Shown here piece by piece: positions 43,963 to 53,174 of a DNA stretch of 64,000 nt (position 1 is the first letter of the stretch; the number at the start of each line of letters is the position of its first letter). Both the position numbers and the translations under genes were made by a program. The notes beneath the pieces were generated by a model that saw only the letters and a program-made list of their open reading frames with translations, was not told where the DNA came from and did not search any database. Source of the stretch: an uncultured Pelagibacteraceae bacterium (GTDB lineage: Bacteria > Pseudomonadota > Alphaproteobacteria > Pelagibacterales > Pelagibacteraceae); NCBI GenBank assembly GCA_902583455.1, contig CACHVY010000003.1:97976-161975 (forward strand), read 5' to 3'.

Positions 43963-44610
43963 ATGATTGATAAAATTTTTCCCAAATTACACAACGAAGG
44001 CTATAAATTTTTAGTTATTTTTGGCTTAGCAACACTAGTATTATATTTAATAAATGGTTTTCTTGGATTAGTTGGAATTGTTCTTACTATCTGGGTATAT
44101 TATTTTTTCAGAGATCCAGATAGAGTTTCAATTAATGACGAAGATTATTTAGTTAGCCCGGCTGATGGACTTGTTTTGCAAGTCATGGAGACAAATGGTC
44201 CAAAGGAATTAAATTTAGACAATAAAAAATTTACCAAAGTAAGTATTTTTATGAATGTATTTGATTGCCATGTAAATAGAATTCCGTGTAGTGGGGAGAT
44301 ACTACAAATAAAATATGTAGCTGGTAAATTTTTAAATGCTTCTTTAGATAAAGCCAGCGAAGACAATGAGAGAAATTACTACAAAATTAAAAATAATTTT
44401 GGTGAGGACATTGTTGTTGTTCAAATAGCAGGTTTGGTTGCGAGGAGAATTGTTACAGAGTCTTCCGAAGGTGAAAAATTAGAACAAGGATCTAGAATTG
44501 GAATGATTAGATTTGGAAGTAGAGCAGAATTATATTTTGAGAATTATAAACCTTTAGTAAAAATTGATCAAAAAACAATTGCTGGAGAAACTTTAATAGC
44601 AAAAAGATAA
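43963..44610 (+). CDS. psd: phosphatidylserine decarboxylase proenzyme
   Basis: A 215-residue short-form phosphatidylserine decarboxylase. It cleaves itself at the Gly-Ser bond in GMIRFGSRAELYF, making the pyruvoyl cofactor on the new alpha chain, and turns phosphatidylserine into phosphatidylethanolamine. N-terminal hydrophobic segments (FLVIFGLATLVLYLINGFLGLVGIVLTIWVYYFFRDP) anchor it; VSPADGLV, FMNVFDCHVNRIPCSG and NERN are family motifs. It is followed three bases later by pssA, which makes its substrate, so the two form the standard phosphatidylethanolamine operon. Confidence 0.95.
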   Translation: MIDKIFPKLHNEGYKFLVIFGLATLVLYLINGFLGLVGIVLTIWVYYFFRDPDRVSINDEDYLVSPADGLVLQVMETNGPKELNLDNKKFTKVSIFMNVFDCHVNRIPCSGEILQIKYVAGKFLNASLDKASEDNERNYYKIKNNFGEDIVVVQIAGLVARRIVTESSEGEKLEQGSRIGMIRFGSRAELYFENYKPLVKIDQKTIAGETLIAKR

Positions 44611-44613
44611 AAG

Positions 44614-45411
44614 ATGCAGCAATCTGATAAAAAATTTAAAATTGTCTCAAATAAAAAGACTAGAACAATATTACCAAATATGTTTACTTTAGTAGGCGTA
44701 TGTATTGGTCTTACTTCTATTAAATTTGCATTTGATGAAAGATTTGGACTAGCAGTTTTATGCATTATTGTTGCTGGTTTGATTGATGGTTTAGATGGCA
44801 GAATTGCAAGATTAATCCAAGCAACATCAAAGGTTGGAAAAGAGTTGGATTCCTTAACAGACGTTATCAGTTTTGGTGTTGCCCCAGCTTTTATAATGTA
44901 CTTTTGGCAATTAAATACACTTGGAAGAGTTGGGTGGTTAATATGTCTTATTTATGTGATATGCGTAGCATTAAGACTTGCAAGATTTAACGTAAATTCT
45001 GAAACACAATCTTCTTGGAAAGATAATTTTTTTGAAGGAGTTCCATCACCAGCTGGAGGTATTTTAGTCTTAATGCCATTAATATATAGTCAAAGTGAAT
45101 TACAATTTTTCAATATAGATTATAATTATTTTGTTCCAATTTTATTTATATTAATTTCAGTTTTATTAATTAGCAAAGTTCCAACATATTCTTTTAAAAA
45201 AATTACAGTCCCAAGAAGATTAACTATTTTTCTTTTATTCAGTGTAGTCTTGTTTTTTGGTCTGCTTTTAATTTATACATATAATATTATTGTGATATCA
45301 AGTTTATTATACATGATTTTAATTCCTTTAAGCATTTACCACTTTAAAAGTTTAAACAAAAAATTTATAATAGAAAATACTGATAATGAGGAACACGAAG
45401 ACGTCCTTTAA
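44614..45411 (+). CDS. pssA: CDP-diacylglycerol-serine O-phosphatidyltransferase
   Basis: A 265-residue polytopic enzyme that joins serine to CDP-diacylglycerol. The CDP-alcohol phosphotransferase motif is intact: DGLDGRIARLIQATSKVG followed by KELDSLTDVISFGVAPA (about residues 57-88), with all metal-binding aspartates. About eight hydrophobic segments are present. It is type II (membrane), as in most bacteria outside enterics. It starts three bases after psd, and its TAA overlaps the ATG of the next gene. Confidence 0.95.
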   Translation: MQQSDKKFKIVSNKKTRTILPNMFTLVGVCIGLTSIKFAFDERFGLAVLCIIVAGLIDGLDGRIARLIQATSKVGKELDSLTDVISFGVAPAFIMYFWQLNTLGRVGWLICLIYVICVALRLARFNVNSETQSSWKDNFFEGVPSPAGGILVLMPLIYSQSELQFFNIDYNYFVPILFILISVLLISKVPTYSFKKITVPRRLTIFLLFSVVLFFGLLLIYTYNIIVISSLLYMILIPLSIYHFKSLNKKFIIENTDNEEHEDVL

Positions 45412-46325
45412 TGAAAGAAAATACAATTGTTACCCTAGCAGATGAAAAATATTTTGATTTACTTAAAGAATTAATTAATTCTATAAAAAGATTTCCTGAG
45501 AGTAAAAATATAGCATTTTGTGTGCTTGATGCCGGTCTAAATAAAACTCAAGTAGATGAAATTAAAGATCAAGTCGACGAAATTAAAAAAGCAGAATGGG
45601 ATATTGAAGTTTCAACAATTAAAGTAAGAGGGAAAGAGTGGTTAAAAAGTCAAGTATCCAGAGCTTTTTTACCAAAATATTTTCCTAATTATAAAAAATA
45701 TTTGTGGATAGATTGTGATGCCTGGGTAAATGATTGGAATTCAGTAGAACTTTATTTAAAAGCTTGTGAAAAAGGTAAATTGGGTATAACTCAGTCAATA
45801 GGCCCAGGTTATAAAATACTTGCAAAAGTAAAATGGATATTTGGAAAACTGGCAATTGTAAAGTCACAGAATTTTAAACACGCAATTTCATCAAAAATTA
45901 GCATGAATAAAGCAAGAAAAATTGCATTTGCTCCGCATTTAAATATTGGAGTCTTTTCTTTAGAAAAAAATTCATCTTGTTGGGAAATTTGGCAAAATAA
46001 TTTAAAAGAAACAATTAAATATGGAAGAATATTTGGTTCAGAAGGCTTGGCAATTAACCTAAGTGTTTATGTTGATAATGTTGAAACAGAGTTTTTACCA
46101 TTAAGATGTAATTGGATTACAAGTCACCTCCTACCAAAATTTGATGAAAATACAAAAGAATTTGTGGAACCATATTTGCCAAATTATAAAATTGGCATTA
46201 TGCATTTAGCAGCTGGTATCTGGAAAGATGGTAGAGATATGAGATTAGATAATAGTATCAAAATTGAAATTAAATCCCTTGATAATAATACTGTTATTAA
46301 AAGTTTAAGGTTTGAAAAAAATTGA
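45411..46325 (+). CDS. glycosyltransferase-like protein (GT-A fold, uncertain family)
   Basis: A 304-residue soluble protein resembling nucleotide-sugar transferases of the GT8-like GT-A group. The N-terminus NTIVTLADEKYFDLLKELINSIKRF has the usual first strand and helix, VSRAFLPKYFPNYKKYLWIDCDAWVNDWNSVELY carries a D-x-D metal motif, and a late GIMHLAAG-type segment (KIGIMHLAAGIWKDGRDMR) has the conserved His. Donor and acceptor are unknown. Its ATG shares a base with the pssA stop, and its end overlaps rlmE by four bases. Lipid or surface glycan glycosylation would fit the location next to phospholipid genes, but this is speculative. Confidence 0.65.
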   Translation: MKENTIVTLADEKYFDLLKELINSIKRFPESKNIAFCVLDAGLNKTQVDEIKDQVDEIKKAEWDIEVSTIKVRGKEWLKSQVSRAFLPKYFPNYKKYLWIDCDAWVNDWNSVELYLKACEKGKLGITQSIGPGYKILAKVKWIFGKLAIVKSQNFKHAISSKISMNKARKIAFAPHLNIGVFSLEKNSSCWEIWQNNLKETIKYGRIFGSEGLAINLSVYVDNVETEFLPLRCNWITSHLLPKFDENTKEFVEPYLPNYKIGIMHLAAGIWKDGRDMRLDNSIKIEIKSLDNNTVIKSLRFEKN

Positions 46326-46933
46326 AAAAAAATAAGATTTCCAAAAGCTGGATCAATAAACAAAAAAGAGATATTTACGTTAGAAAATCAAAATTAGAAG
46401 GTTACAGATCAAGAGCAATCTACAAACTCAAAGAAATTGATGAAAGATTTAGAATAATTAAAAATGGTATCAATATTGTTGATTTGGGTTCGGCCCCAGG
46501 AAGCTGGTCACAATATTTATCCGAAAAATCAAAAAACTCAAAAATTTTATCAATTGATTTAAAAGAGGTTAAAGAAATTTTTAATGTTTCACATTTAGTT
46601 GGAGATTTTTTGGAAGAAAGTAACCAATTAAAATTGACTAATTTTTTTAATGATAAATTGGACCTAGTAGTGTCCGATATGGCAGTCAATACAACAGGAA
46701 ATAAGGATTTGGATGCAATTTCTACTGGTGAATTAAGTATTAATGCAATGAATTTTTCAATCAAAAATTTGAAAAAAAATGGGTCTTTTGTTTCTAAAAT
46801 TTTTATGGGATCAACATTTAACGAAATCGTTGGAAATTGCAAAAAAAACTTTAAAGAAGTCAAAATTTTCAAACCACCTTCTAGTAGAAAAGATTCAAAA
46901 GAAAGCTTTATTATTTGTAAAAAAATCAGATAG
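46322..46933 (+). CDS. rlmE: 23S rRNA (uridine-2'-O)-methyltransferase RlmE
   Basis: A 203-residue SAM-dependent methyltransferase of the FtsJ/RrmJ family that modifies a 23S rRNA A-loop uridine during late 50S assembly. The N-terminus SWINKQKRDIYVRKSKLEGYRSRAIYKLKEID supplies the first catalytic Lys. Motif I is VDLGSAPGSWSQYL; VVSDMAVNTTG gives the catalytic Asp, VSKIFMGST the second Lys and RKDSKESFIICK the Glu, completing the K-D-K-E tetrad. It begins with TTG at 46322 inside the preceding gene's end. Length is normal. Confidence 0.93.
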   Translation: MKKNKISKSWINKQKRDIYVRKSKLEGYRSRAIYKLKEIDERFRIIKNGINIVDLGSAPGSWSQYLSEKSKNSKILSIDLKEVKEIFNVSHLVGDFLEESNQLKLTNFFNDKLDLVVSDMAVNTTGNKDLDAISTGELSINAMNFSIKNLKKNGSFVSKIFMGSTFNEIVGNCKKNFKEVKIFKPPSSRKDSKESFIICKKIR

Positions 46934-46970
46934 ACGCTTTAAAAATTTATAGAATCATATATAAATTATC

Positions 46971-48047
46971 ATGGATCCTATAAAAGAAGCACTTACCTTT
47001 GATGATGTTACTTTGGCACCACAATACTCCAAGGTGCTACCATCAGATGTGTCTACAAAAACTTATTTATCAAATCAATTAAAACTAGACATCCCAATTC
47101 TTTCATCTGCAATGGATACTGTAACAGAGTCAAAAATGGCTATTGCGTTAGCTAGAGAGGGAGGAATAGGTGTTATTCATAGAAATTTAACAATAGCCCA
47201 GCAAATTAGAGAAATAAAAAAAGTTAAATCTAAAAATTTAAAAGTTGGAGCAGCAGTGGGTACTAATGAAAGTGAATTTAATAGAGTAAAGAATATTCTT
47301 AAACATGATGTTGATTTAATTGTTGTAGACACTGCTCACGGACATAGCCAAAAAGTTGCAGAAATAATATTAAAGATAAAAAAAATTAAGTCAAAAAAAA
47401 CCACACTATGTGCTGGAAATATAGCAACGGCAGAAGCAGCAAGATTTTTATGCAAACTTGGTGTTGATGTAATAAAAGTTGGTATTGGACCAGGCTCAAT
47501 TTGTACAACAAGACTCGTTGCTGGAATAGGAGTCCCACAGTTAAGCGCTTTATTAGATGTTAAAAAAGGGTTGAACAAAAAAGTAAAAATAATTTCTGAC
47601 GGAGGAATTAAATTTTCTGGAGATATTGCAAAAGCATTAGCAGCAGGTGCTGATGCAGTGATGATTGGTTCAATGTTAGCTGGGACTTCAGAAGCACCAG
47701 GAAAAATTATTAAAAAAAAAGGAAAATTATTTAAAGTTTTTAGAGGCATGGGATCAGTTGGCGCCATGAACAAAGGTTCAGCAGATAGATATTTTCAAAA
47801 AAAACAGAGAGATAAATCAAAATATGTGCCCGAAGGAGTTGAGGGATTAATTAAATATAAAGGAGATGTTATCAAGACTATTCATAAACTTACTGGTGGA
47901 CTAAGATCATCAATGGGTTATTTAGGTGCGCCACAAATAAAATTACTTAGCAAAAAAGCTAAATTTGTAAAAATTACCAAAGCTGGATTTTACGAAAGTA
48001 TGGTACATAGTATTGATGAAGTAAAAAAAAATAGTGAATATTTATGA
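46971..48047 (+). CDS. guaB: IMP dehydrogenase lacking CBS domains
   Basis: A 358-residue IMP dehydrogenase (IMP to XMP with NAD+, the first committed step to GMP). The catalytic Cys178 loop GIGPGSICTTRLVAGIGVPQ and the flap region GSADRYFQKKQRDKSKYVPEGVEG...KLTGGLRSSMGYLGA are IMPDH-like; the flap argues against GMP reductase, which has similar length. Typical GuaB is about 490 residues with two CBS domains inserted in the barrel. Here IREIKKVKSKNLKVGAAVG (about residues 79-97) runs straight across the insertion site, so the regulatory Bateman module is cleanly absent. CBS-less IMPDHs are known elsewhere (e.g. Borrelia). guaA lies two genes downstream, supporting the assignment. Confidence 0.93.
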   Translation: MDPIKEALTFDDVTLAPQYSKVLPSDVSTKTYLSNQLKLDIPILSSAMDTVTESKMAIALAREGGIGVIHRNLTIAQQIREIKKVKSKNLKVGAAVGTNESEFNRVKNILKHDVDLIVVDTAHGHSQKVAEIILKIKKIKSKKTTLCAGNIATAEAARFLCKLGVDVIKVGIGPGSICTTRLVAGIGVPQLSALLDVKKGLNKKVKIISDGGIKFSGDIAKALAAGADAVMIGSMLAGTSEAPGKIIKKKGKLFKVFRGMGSVGAMNKGSADRYFQKKQRDKSKYVPEGVEGLIKYKGDVIKTIHKLTGGLRSSMGYLGAPQIKLLSKKAKFVKITKAGFYESMVHSIDEVKKNSEYL

Positions 48048-48487
48048 AAAACTTAAAAACAATTATTTTATCATTAATTTTAATTTTAATTTTAAAATCA
48101 TATTCATTTGGATCTGAAAATTTATTTGAAGAAGCAAAAAAAAATTTTGAAAAAAAAGATTATGAAAAATCAAAGTTTCTATTTCAGAGAAATATAGTTT
48201 TTAATCCAAAAAATGCTGAATCTTACCTTTATCTAGCAAAAATATTTAAAACCGAGGAAAATCAGACGGAAGAGGAGAAAAATTTAGATACCACTCTTTT
48301 ATTACAACCAGATAATGAGGAAGCTATTTATATGTTATTTAATATACAAATAGATAGATCTAACTTTGAAAAGGCAAATACATTAATGAGCCGATTTTCA
48401 AGTGTTTGTAAATCAATGTGCAACAAGAAAATAGAAATAAGTAAGTCTCTTCAAGATATTGAAGCAAAAGATGAAAAGACCAACTAA
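48044..48487 (+). CDS. secreted TPR-repeat protein
   Basis: A 147-residue protein with a signal peptide ([23 protein letters not shown]) and about three TPR-like helix pairs ([76 protein letters not shown]), with two cysteines near the end ([10 protein letters not shown]). It overlaps the guaB end by four bases and guaA by 17, so it is embedded in the gua operon although nothing suggests a role in GMP synthesis. It probably works in the periplasm as a protein-binding scaffold. Confidence 0.75.
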   Translation: MKNLKTIILSLILILILKSYSFGSENLFEEAKKNFEKKDYEKSKFLFQRNIVFNPKNAESYLYLAKIFKTEENQTEEEKNLDTTLLLQPDNEEAIYMLFNIQIDRSNFEKANTLMSRFSSVCKSMCNKKIEISKSLQDIEAKDEKTN

Positions 48488-50030
48488 GCTTAAGAAAATT
48501 CTTATAATTGATTTTGGTTCACAGTTTACTCAGTTAATTGCTAGAAGGATAAGAGAAATAGGAGTTTTTTCAGAAATTGTTAGCCACAAAGGTTTGAATA
48601 AATTAGATCAAAAAGAATTGTTTGGTGTAATTTTATCTGGAGGACCACTTAACGTATATCAAGATAAAAAAATTAAATTTGATAAAAATATTTTTAATTT
48701 TACTTGCCCAATTTTAGGAATTTGTTTTGGCCATCAAATGATATCCAAATTTTATGGGGGTAAAGTTAAAAGTTCAAAAACAAGAGAATTTGGGTTTGCA
48801 AGTATTAAAAAAATAAAAAATTCTTTACTTACCAAAAATTTTTTTAACAAAAAAAATACGAATGATGTTTGGATGAGTCATGCAGATCATGTTACAAAAA
48901 TCCCAAGAAATTTTAAAAAAATTGCGTCTACCAAAGACTCTAAATTTACAATTATTGAAAACTTTAAGCTAAAAAGATTTGGAGTTCAATTTCATCCAGA
49001 AGTAACACATACTATTAAGGGAAAGATTTTACTTAAAAATTTTGTATTTAAGATTTGTAAGGCAAAAAAAAATTGGTCGCCACAACATCAAAAAAATACA
49101 CTTATAAATAATGTTAAAAACCAAGTTGGTAAGAAAAAGGTAATTTGCGCTTTGTCAGGGGGTGTAGATAGTAGTGTGGTTGCTCAACTTCTAAACAAAT
49201 CTATTGGTAAACAGTTAAAATGTATATTTGTTAATACTGGGCTCTTAAGAAAAAATGAGGAAAAACAAGTAATTAAAACTTTTAAAAAAAAATTAAGAAT
49301 TGACCTTATATACATTAATGCTGAAAAACAGTTTTTAAAAAAACTTAAAAATGTCTCTGATCCTGAAAGAAAAAGAAAAATTATTGGTAATTTATTTATT
49401 AAGATATTTGAAAAGTATGCAAAAAAAATTAAAAATGTTGAATTTTTAGCACAAGGTACATTATATCCAGATTTAATTGAAAGCAAATCTGTAACTGGTT
49501 CTCAAACATCTAAAATAAAATCACATCACAATGTTGGAGGTTTACCAAAAAAAATGAAGTTGAAATTAGTTGAGCCTCTTAGACTTTTATTTAAAGATGA
49601 GGTGAGAAAACTGGGGTTAGAACTTAAACTTTCAAAACAAATTATCTCTAGACATCCTTTTCCTGGACCTGGATTAGCAATTAGAATGCCTGGCACTATT
49701 ACAAAAGAAAAAATAAAAATTCTGAAAGAGGCCGATGATTATTTTATTAGCGAATTAAAAAAAGAAAATTTATATGATAAAATTTGGCAAGCCTACGCTG
49801 CTTTATTGCCAGTCAAAACAGTAGGAGTTATGGGTGACAATAGAACTTATGAATATATTTGTCTTTTAAGAGCAATAACGTCATCTGATGGGATGACAGC
49901 TGATTATTTTGATTTTACAAAAAAGTTCATGCAAAATGTATCAAATAAAATTATAAATAATATCCAAGGTATAAATAGAGTAGTTTATGACGTAACCTCA
50001 AAGCCTCCGAGTACTATTGAGTTAGAGTAA
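48471..50030 (+). CDS. guaA: GMP synthase (glutamine-hydrolysing)
   Basis: A 519-residue two-domain GMP synthase. The N-terminal class I amidotransferase has the nucleophile in GICFGHQM and the His-Glu pair in [10 protein letters not shown]. The C-terminal ATP pyrophosphatase has the PP-loop [31 protein letters not shown] and the dimerisation end [17 protein letters not shown] at 48471 is the preferred start; a TTG 12 bases upstream is also in frame. It converts XMP to GMP, completing the branch begun by guaB in the same operon. It is lysine-rich, as other proteins here, owing to AT bias. Confidence 0.97.
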   Translation: MKRPTKLKKILIIDFGSQFTQLIARRIREIGVFSEIVSHKGLNKLDQKELFGVILSGGPLNVYQDKKIKFDKNIFNFTCPILGICFGHQMISKFYGGKVKSSKTREFGFASIKKIKNSLLTKNFFNKKNTNDVWMSHADHVTKIPRNFKKIASTKDSKFTIIENFKLKRFGVQFHPEVTHTIKGKILLKNFVFKICKAKKNWSPQHQKNTLINNVKNQVGKKKVICALSGGVDSSVVAQLLNKSIGKQLKCIFVNTGLLRKNEEKQVIKTFKKKLRIDLIYINAEKQFLKKLKNVSDPERKRKIIGNLFIKIFEKYAKKIKNVEFLAQGTLYPDLIESKSVTGSQTSKIKSHHNVGGLPKKMKLKLVEPLRLLFKDEVRKLGLELKLSKQIISRHPFPGPGLAIRMPGTITKEKIKILKEADDYFISELKKENLYDKIWQAYAALLPVKTVGVMGDNRTYEYICLLRAITSSDGMTADYFDFTKKFMQNVSNKIINNIQGINRVVYDVTSKPPSTIELE

Positions 50031-50032
50031 CT

Positions 50033-50908
50033 ATGAATCTTATAAGCAAATTACCAGGTCCATTTTTAGTATTTTTAGGAGCATGCAGTTTAAGTTTTGG
50101 AGGACTTATTGTAAAATCATTTCAAGGAGCAACACTTTGGCAAATTTTGTTTTGGAGATCATTATTTTTTATAATTATCGTGAGTATTTTTTTAATTATA
50201 ACTTATAAATCTAAAGTTCTATATGCTTTTAAAAAATCAGGCTTTCCAGGTTTAATCGGTGGAATAATTTTATCATCTGGCTTTTGCGGATATGTTTTTG
50301 CAATGTATAACACAACTGTCGCTAATACAAATTTTATAATACAAACACAGATTTTGTTTCTAGCTATTTTTGGATATATCTTTTTAAAAGAAAAAATTTC
50401 TATAATAACTCTAATTTCAATATTTCTTGCAATAGGTGGTGTAATATTAATGATTGGCTCATCATTATCACCAGGACAAATGACTGGTAATTTAGCAGCT
50501 TTTATAATGCCAATATCTTTCGCGATTTTAATTTTGATAATTAGAAAATATCCACATGTGGATATGATACCATTGCAATTGATAGCAGGGATAGTTGCAA
50601 TGATAGTTGGGTATTTTATAGCTGGAAAAATAAATATTTCTTATCATGATATTTTCTTAGGATTTTTAGCTGGTTTTTTTCAATTAGGATTTGGTTTTAT
50701 TTTTATTACAATAGGTGCAAGAAATACACCATCTGCAGTGGTAGGAATTATCATGATTACAGAGGCAGTACTTGGCCCACTGTGGGCATGGATGTTTGCG
50801 AATGAAAATCCACCATCAACTGTTCTAATAGGAGGGTGTATTATCATTTTTGCAGTTTTATTACAATTTTTATTAGCAAGCAAAAAAAACAACTCTTTAG
50901 AAGTTTAA
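50033..50908 (+). CDS. EamA-family (DMT) transporter
   Basis: A 291-residue membrane protein of the drug/metabolite transporter superfamily with ten predicted helices in two EamA repeats (about 10-140 and 155-285). GLIVKSFQGATLWQILFWRSLFF at the first repeat and GIIMITEAVLGPLWAWMFANENPPSTVLIGGCIII at the second are typical. EamA proteins export amino acids or other metabolites or take up nucleosides; the substrate cannot be told. It starts two bases after guaA, so it may be transcribed with the purine genes. Confidence 0.87.
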   Translation: MNLISKLPGPFLVFLGACSLSFGGLIVKSFQGATLWQILFWRSLFFIIIVSIFLIITYKSKVLYAFKKSGFPGLIGGIILSSGFCGYVFAMYNTTVANTNFIIQTQILFLAIFGYIFLKEKISIITLISIFLAIGGVILMIGSSLSPGQMTGNLAAFIMPISFAILILIIRKYPHVDMIPLQLIAGIVAMIVGYFIAGKINISYHDIFLGFLAGFFQLGFGFIFITIGARNTPSAVVGIIMITEAVLGPLWAWMFANENPPSTVLIGGCIIIFAVLLQFLLASKKNNSLEV

Positions 50909-50945
50909 AAATTGACATATTATAAATAAATTCTAAAATTAATTA

Positions 50946-51437
50946 ATGGTAAAAATTGTAGATGACATTTTAAGTAAGGATGAATTTAAAAAACTTACAG
51001 ATGTAATGCTGGGTTCTGAATTCCCTTGGTATTTCTTACCAAATAAAGTTCACTCAGGAGATGGTAATTTTCAAATGTGCCACAATTTTATATTGTCTGG
51101 AAAGCCGGTATCACATTTTTTAGCAATACTAGATCCTTTTATTAAGAAACTTAATATGAAAAAAGTTATAAGAATTAAAGCTAATAAAACATTTAAAAAA
51201 TCATCGAATATAGAATCTGAGATGCACACAGATGTAAAAAGAAAAGATGATGAAAAATTTAAAACAGCAGTTTTTTACTGTAATACTAATAATGGATCTA
51301 CATTATTTGAAAATGGTGAAAGAGTATCAAGTAAAGAAAATAGAGCTGTAATTTTTGACGGCAAAACTTTACATTGTGGCGTAGATTGCACAGATTCGCT
51401 TAGAAGAGTTGTTATAAATTTTAATTATATTGATTAA
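50946..51437 (+). CDS. small 2OG-Fe(II) oxygenase-like protein
   Basis: A 163-residue protein with the double-stranded beta-helix layout of 2-oxoglutarate/Fe(II) oxygenases. The metal triad is likely H-x-D in SEMHTDVKR (about residues 95-101) and the distal His in TLHCGVDCTDSLRRVVINFNY, with an Arg nearby to hold 2-oxoglutarate. The N-terminus KIVDDILSKDEFKKLTDVMLGSEFPWYF resembles small oxygenases common in marine phage and host genomes. Substrate unknown. It stands alone between the EamA gene and the glycine riboswitch. Confidence 0.72.
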   Translation: MVKIVDDILSKDEFKKLTDVMLGSEFPWYFLPNKVHSGDGNFQMCHNFILSGKPVSHFLAILDPFIKKLNMKKVIRIKANKTFKKSSNIESEMHTDVKRKDDEKFKTAVFYCNTNNGSTLFENGERVSSKENRAVIFDGKTLHCGVDCTDSLRRVVINFNYID

Positions 51438-51500
51438 AATTATTTAAATTACACATTTTTGCCAAAATACACTTAATAATTTAGTCTTAATACTCTTTTT

Positions 51501-51531
51501 TTGTATTATTTTTAAATATATGTGCTATAAA
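51501..51531 (+). promoter_or_regulatory. probable promoter of the glycine riboswitch-gcvTHP operon
   Basis: TGCTATAAA (51523-51531) is an extended -10 element, with a -35-like TTGTAT at 51501-51506 and a rather long 19-base spacer. Initiation six to eight bases downstream would place the first transcribed base at about 51538, exactly where the first riboswitch helix begins (51539). This coincidence supports the call. Confidence 0.55.
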
Positions 51532-51538
51532 AGGTTCA

Positions 51539-51699
51539 TACGGGAGAGACTACTTTGTTGTAGCGCCGAAGGAGCAACCACCCCGGAAACTCTCAGGCAA
51601 AAGGACCGTACATATTAACTCTGGAAAGAGATAAATTCTCGCCGAAGGAGCCAAAATCTCTCAGGCACACCGACAGAGGGGGTTTTGAAGAGTTAATAT
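51539..51699 (+). promoter_or_regulatory. tandem glycine riboswitch upstream of gcvT
   Basis: Two glycine aptamers lie in series. Aptamer I covers 51539-51610: P1 is UACGG with CCGUA, with the conserved GGGAGAGAC, GCCGAAGGAGCAA and CUCUCAGGCAAAAGGACCG blocks. Aptamer II covers about 51619-51678: P1 is CUCUG (51619-51623) with CAGAG (51674-51678), plus GCCGAAGGAGCC and CUCUCAGGCACACCGACAG. The linker and 5' P1 strand (51612-51622) are perfectly complementary over 11 bases to 51689-51699, which contains the ribosome site and the AU of the gcvT start. Glycine-stabilised P1 and this anti-start helix use the same bases (51619-51622), so glycine should switch translation on. The mechanism is my inference; the riboswitch class is certain. 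Confidence 0.96.
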
Positions 51700-52801
51700 G
51701 AATGCAAAAAAAACTGTACTGTACGAATTACACAAAAAGCACAATGCGAAGTTCGTTGAATTTGCTGGTTATAGTATGCCAATTCAATACTCTGAAGGAA
51801 TTGTAAAAGAGCATAATATTACAAGAAATAAGTCTGGAATTTTTGATGTTTCGCATATGGGGCAGTTATTCATTAATTACAATGATGAAATAACAGATAA
51901 ACTCCAAGAAATTTTACCGACTGATCTTAAAAATTTAAAAATTAATCAAAGCAAGTATTCGTTTTTAATGAAAGAGAATGGGGGAATATATGATGATCTT
52001 ATCATCACAAGGATGAAAGATCAGTATATGATTATTTTAAATGCCGCTTGTAAACAAAACGATCTTCAGATTATTAAAAATAAATTAAATGATCAAAATT
52101 TGGATATGAACAATGATTTATCTCTTATAGCGATACAAGGTCCAGAGTCTAAAACAATTCTTGAAAATGTAGTTCCAAATGTATCAAAATTAAAATTTAT
52201 GAATGGAGGAGATTTTTCTTTCAAAAATAACCAAATCTTTGTAACAAGATCTGGATATACAGGTGAAGATGGGTTTGAAATATCATTACCCAATAAAATT
52301 GCAATCTCTTTTGTAGAAGAATTAGTTTCTAAAGGATCAACTTTAATCGGGTTAGGTGCAAGAGACACTTTAAGATTAGAAGCAGGTTTGTGTTTGTACG
52401 GTCATGATATAAATGAAAATACCAGTCCAGTAGAAGCAAATTTAAAGTGGGCTATTTCAAAAAACAGAATCAACGATAATTTTACAGGATCACAAAAAAT
52501 AAAAAAACAAATAGAAGAGGGTGTATCAAAATTAAGAGTTGGGATTAAACCAGAGACTAGAGTTATAGCAAGAGAGTCAACAAAAATTTTTGATGAAAAA
52601 GATAATGAGATTGGAAAAGTTACTAGCGGCACGTTTGGGCCAAGTGTTAATGCATCGATCGCGATGGGCTATATTTTAAATTCTCATTCTAAAACAGATA
52701 CAAAAGTTTACTTGGAAGTAAGAGGTAAAAAAGTACCTGCCAATGTTTGTGATTTACCATTTTATAAAAAAAGTTATGTGAAAGGAGAAGTTAATGTCTA
52801 A
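51698..52801 (+). CDS. gcvT: glycine cleavage system T protein (aminomethyltransferase)
   Basis: A 367-residue T protein that transfers the one-carbon unit from the H-protein-bound aminomethyl intermediate to tetrahydrofolate, releasing ammonia. Typical segments are [42 protein letters not shown], the folate-site region [14 protein letters not shown] and [21 protein letters not shown], with the C-terminal [17 protein letters not shown] barrel. The start codon lies within the riboswitch anti-start helix. A GAAGAG ribosome site is five bases upstream. It overlaps gcvH by eight bases. It heads gcvT-gcvH-gcvP; the shared E3 lipoamide dehydrogenase is not here. Confidence 0.97.
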   Translation: MNAKKTVLYELHKKHNAKFVEFAGYSMPIQYSEGIVKEHNITRNKSGIFDVSHMGQLFINYNDEITDKLQEILPTDLKNLKINQSKYSFLMKENGGIYDDLIITRMKDQYMIILNAACKQNDLQIIKNKLNDQNLDMNNDLSLIAIQGPESKTILENVVPNVSKLKFMNGGDFSFKNNQIFVTRSGYTGEDGFEISLPNKIAISFVEELVSKGSTLIGLGARDTLRLEAGLCLYGHDINENTSPVEANLKWAISKNRINDNFTGSQKIKKQIEEGVSKLRVGIKPETRVIARESTKIFDEKDNEIGKVTSGTFGPSVNASIAMGYILNSHSKTDTKVYLEVRGKKVPANVCDLPFYKKSYVKGEVNV

Positions 52802-53174
52802 TACAAAATTTTCAAAGGAACATGAATGGATTACACTAGATGGGGAGGTTGGTACAATTGGAATTACAAAACATGCAACTGAAATGTTAGGTGACATAGT
52901 TTTTGCTGAATTACCTGAGAAAGGATCTAATGTTGAAAAAGATGGAACTGCAGGAGTGGTAGAGTCAACAAAAGCTGCTAGCGATGTATATACACCAGTA
53001 AGTGGTGAGGTTGTAGAAATTAATCAATCAATTGTTGATGACCCATCAAAAATCAATGCTGACCCAGAGGGTGGAGCATGGTTTTTTAAATTAAAGTTAA
53101 AAGATAAATCAGAACTCGATACTCTTATGAATAAAGAAGAGTACGATAAATTTGCAAAGGAGACATCAGCATAA
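52794..53174 (+). CDS. gcvH: glycine cleavage system H protein
   Basis: A 126-residue lipoyl carrier protein that shuttles the aminomethyl group between P and T proteins. The lipoylated lysine is K60 in [20 protein letters not shown]. Other signatures are [24 protein letters not shown] and [15 protein letters not shown]. It overlaps gcvT by eight bases and shares one base with gcvP, so stoichiometric expression is likely. Length is normal. Confidence 0.98.
   Translation: MSNTKFSKEHEWITLDGEVGTIGITKHATEMLGDIVFAELPEKGSNVEKDGTAGVVESTKAASDVYTPVSGEVVEINQSIVDDPSKINADPEGGAWFFKLKLKDKSELDTLMNKEEYDKFAKETSA

Noticed and set aside
46420..47773. Minus-strand frames inside rlmE and guaB (150 and 145 codons)
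   Set aside because: Both lie opposite highly conserved enzymes and show no family signature.
46971..48047. GMP reductase (guaC), because of the short length
   Set aside because: The Cys loop continuation (RLVAGIGVPQ) and the flap and C-terminal segments are of IMP dehydrogenase type, and guaA is in the same operon.
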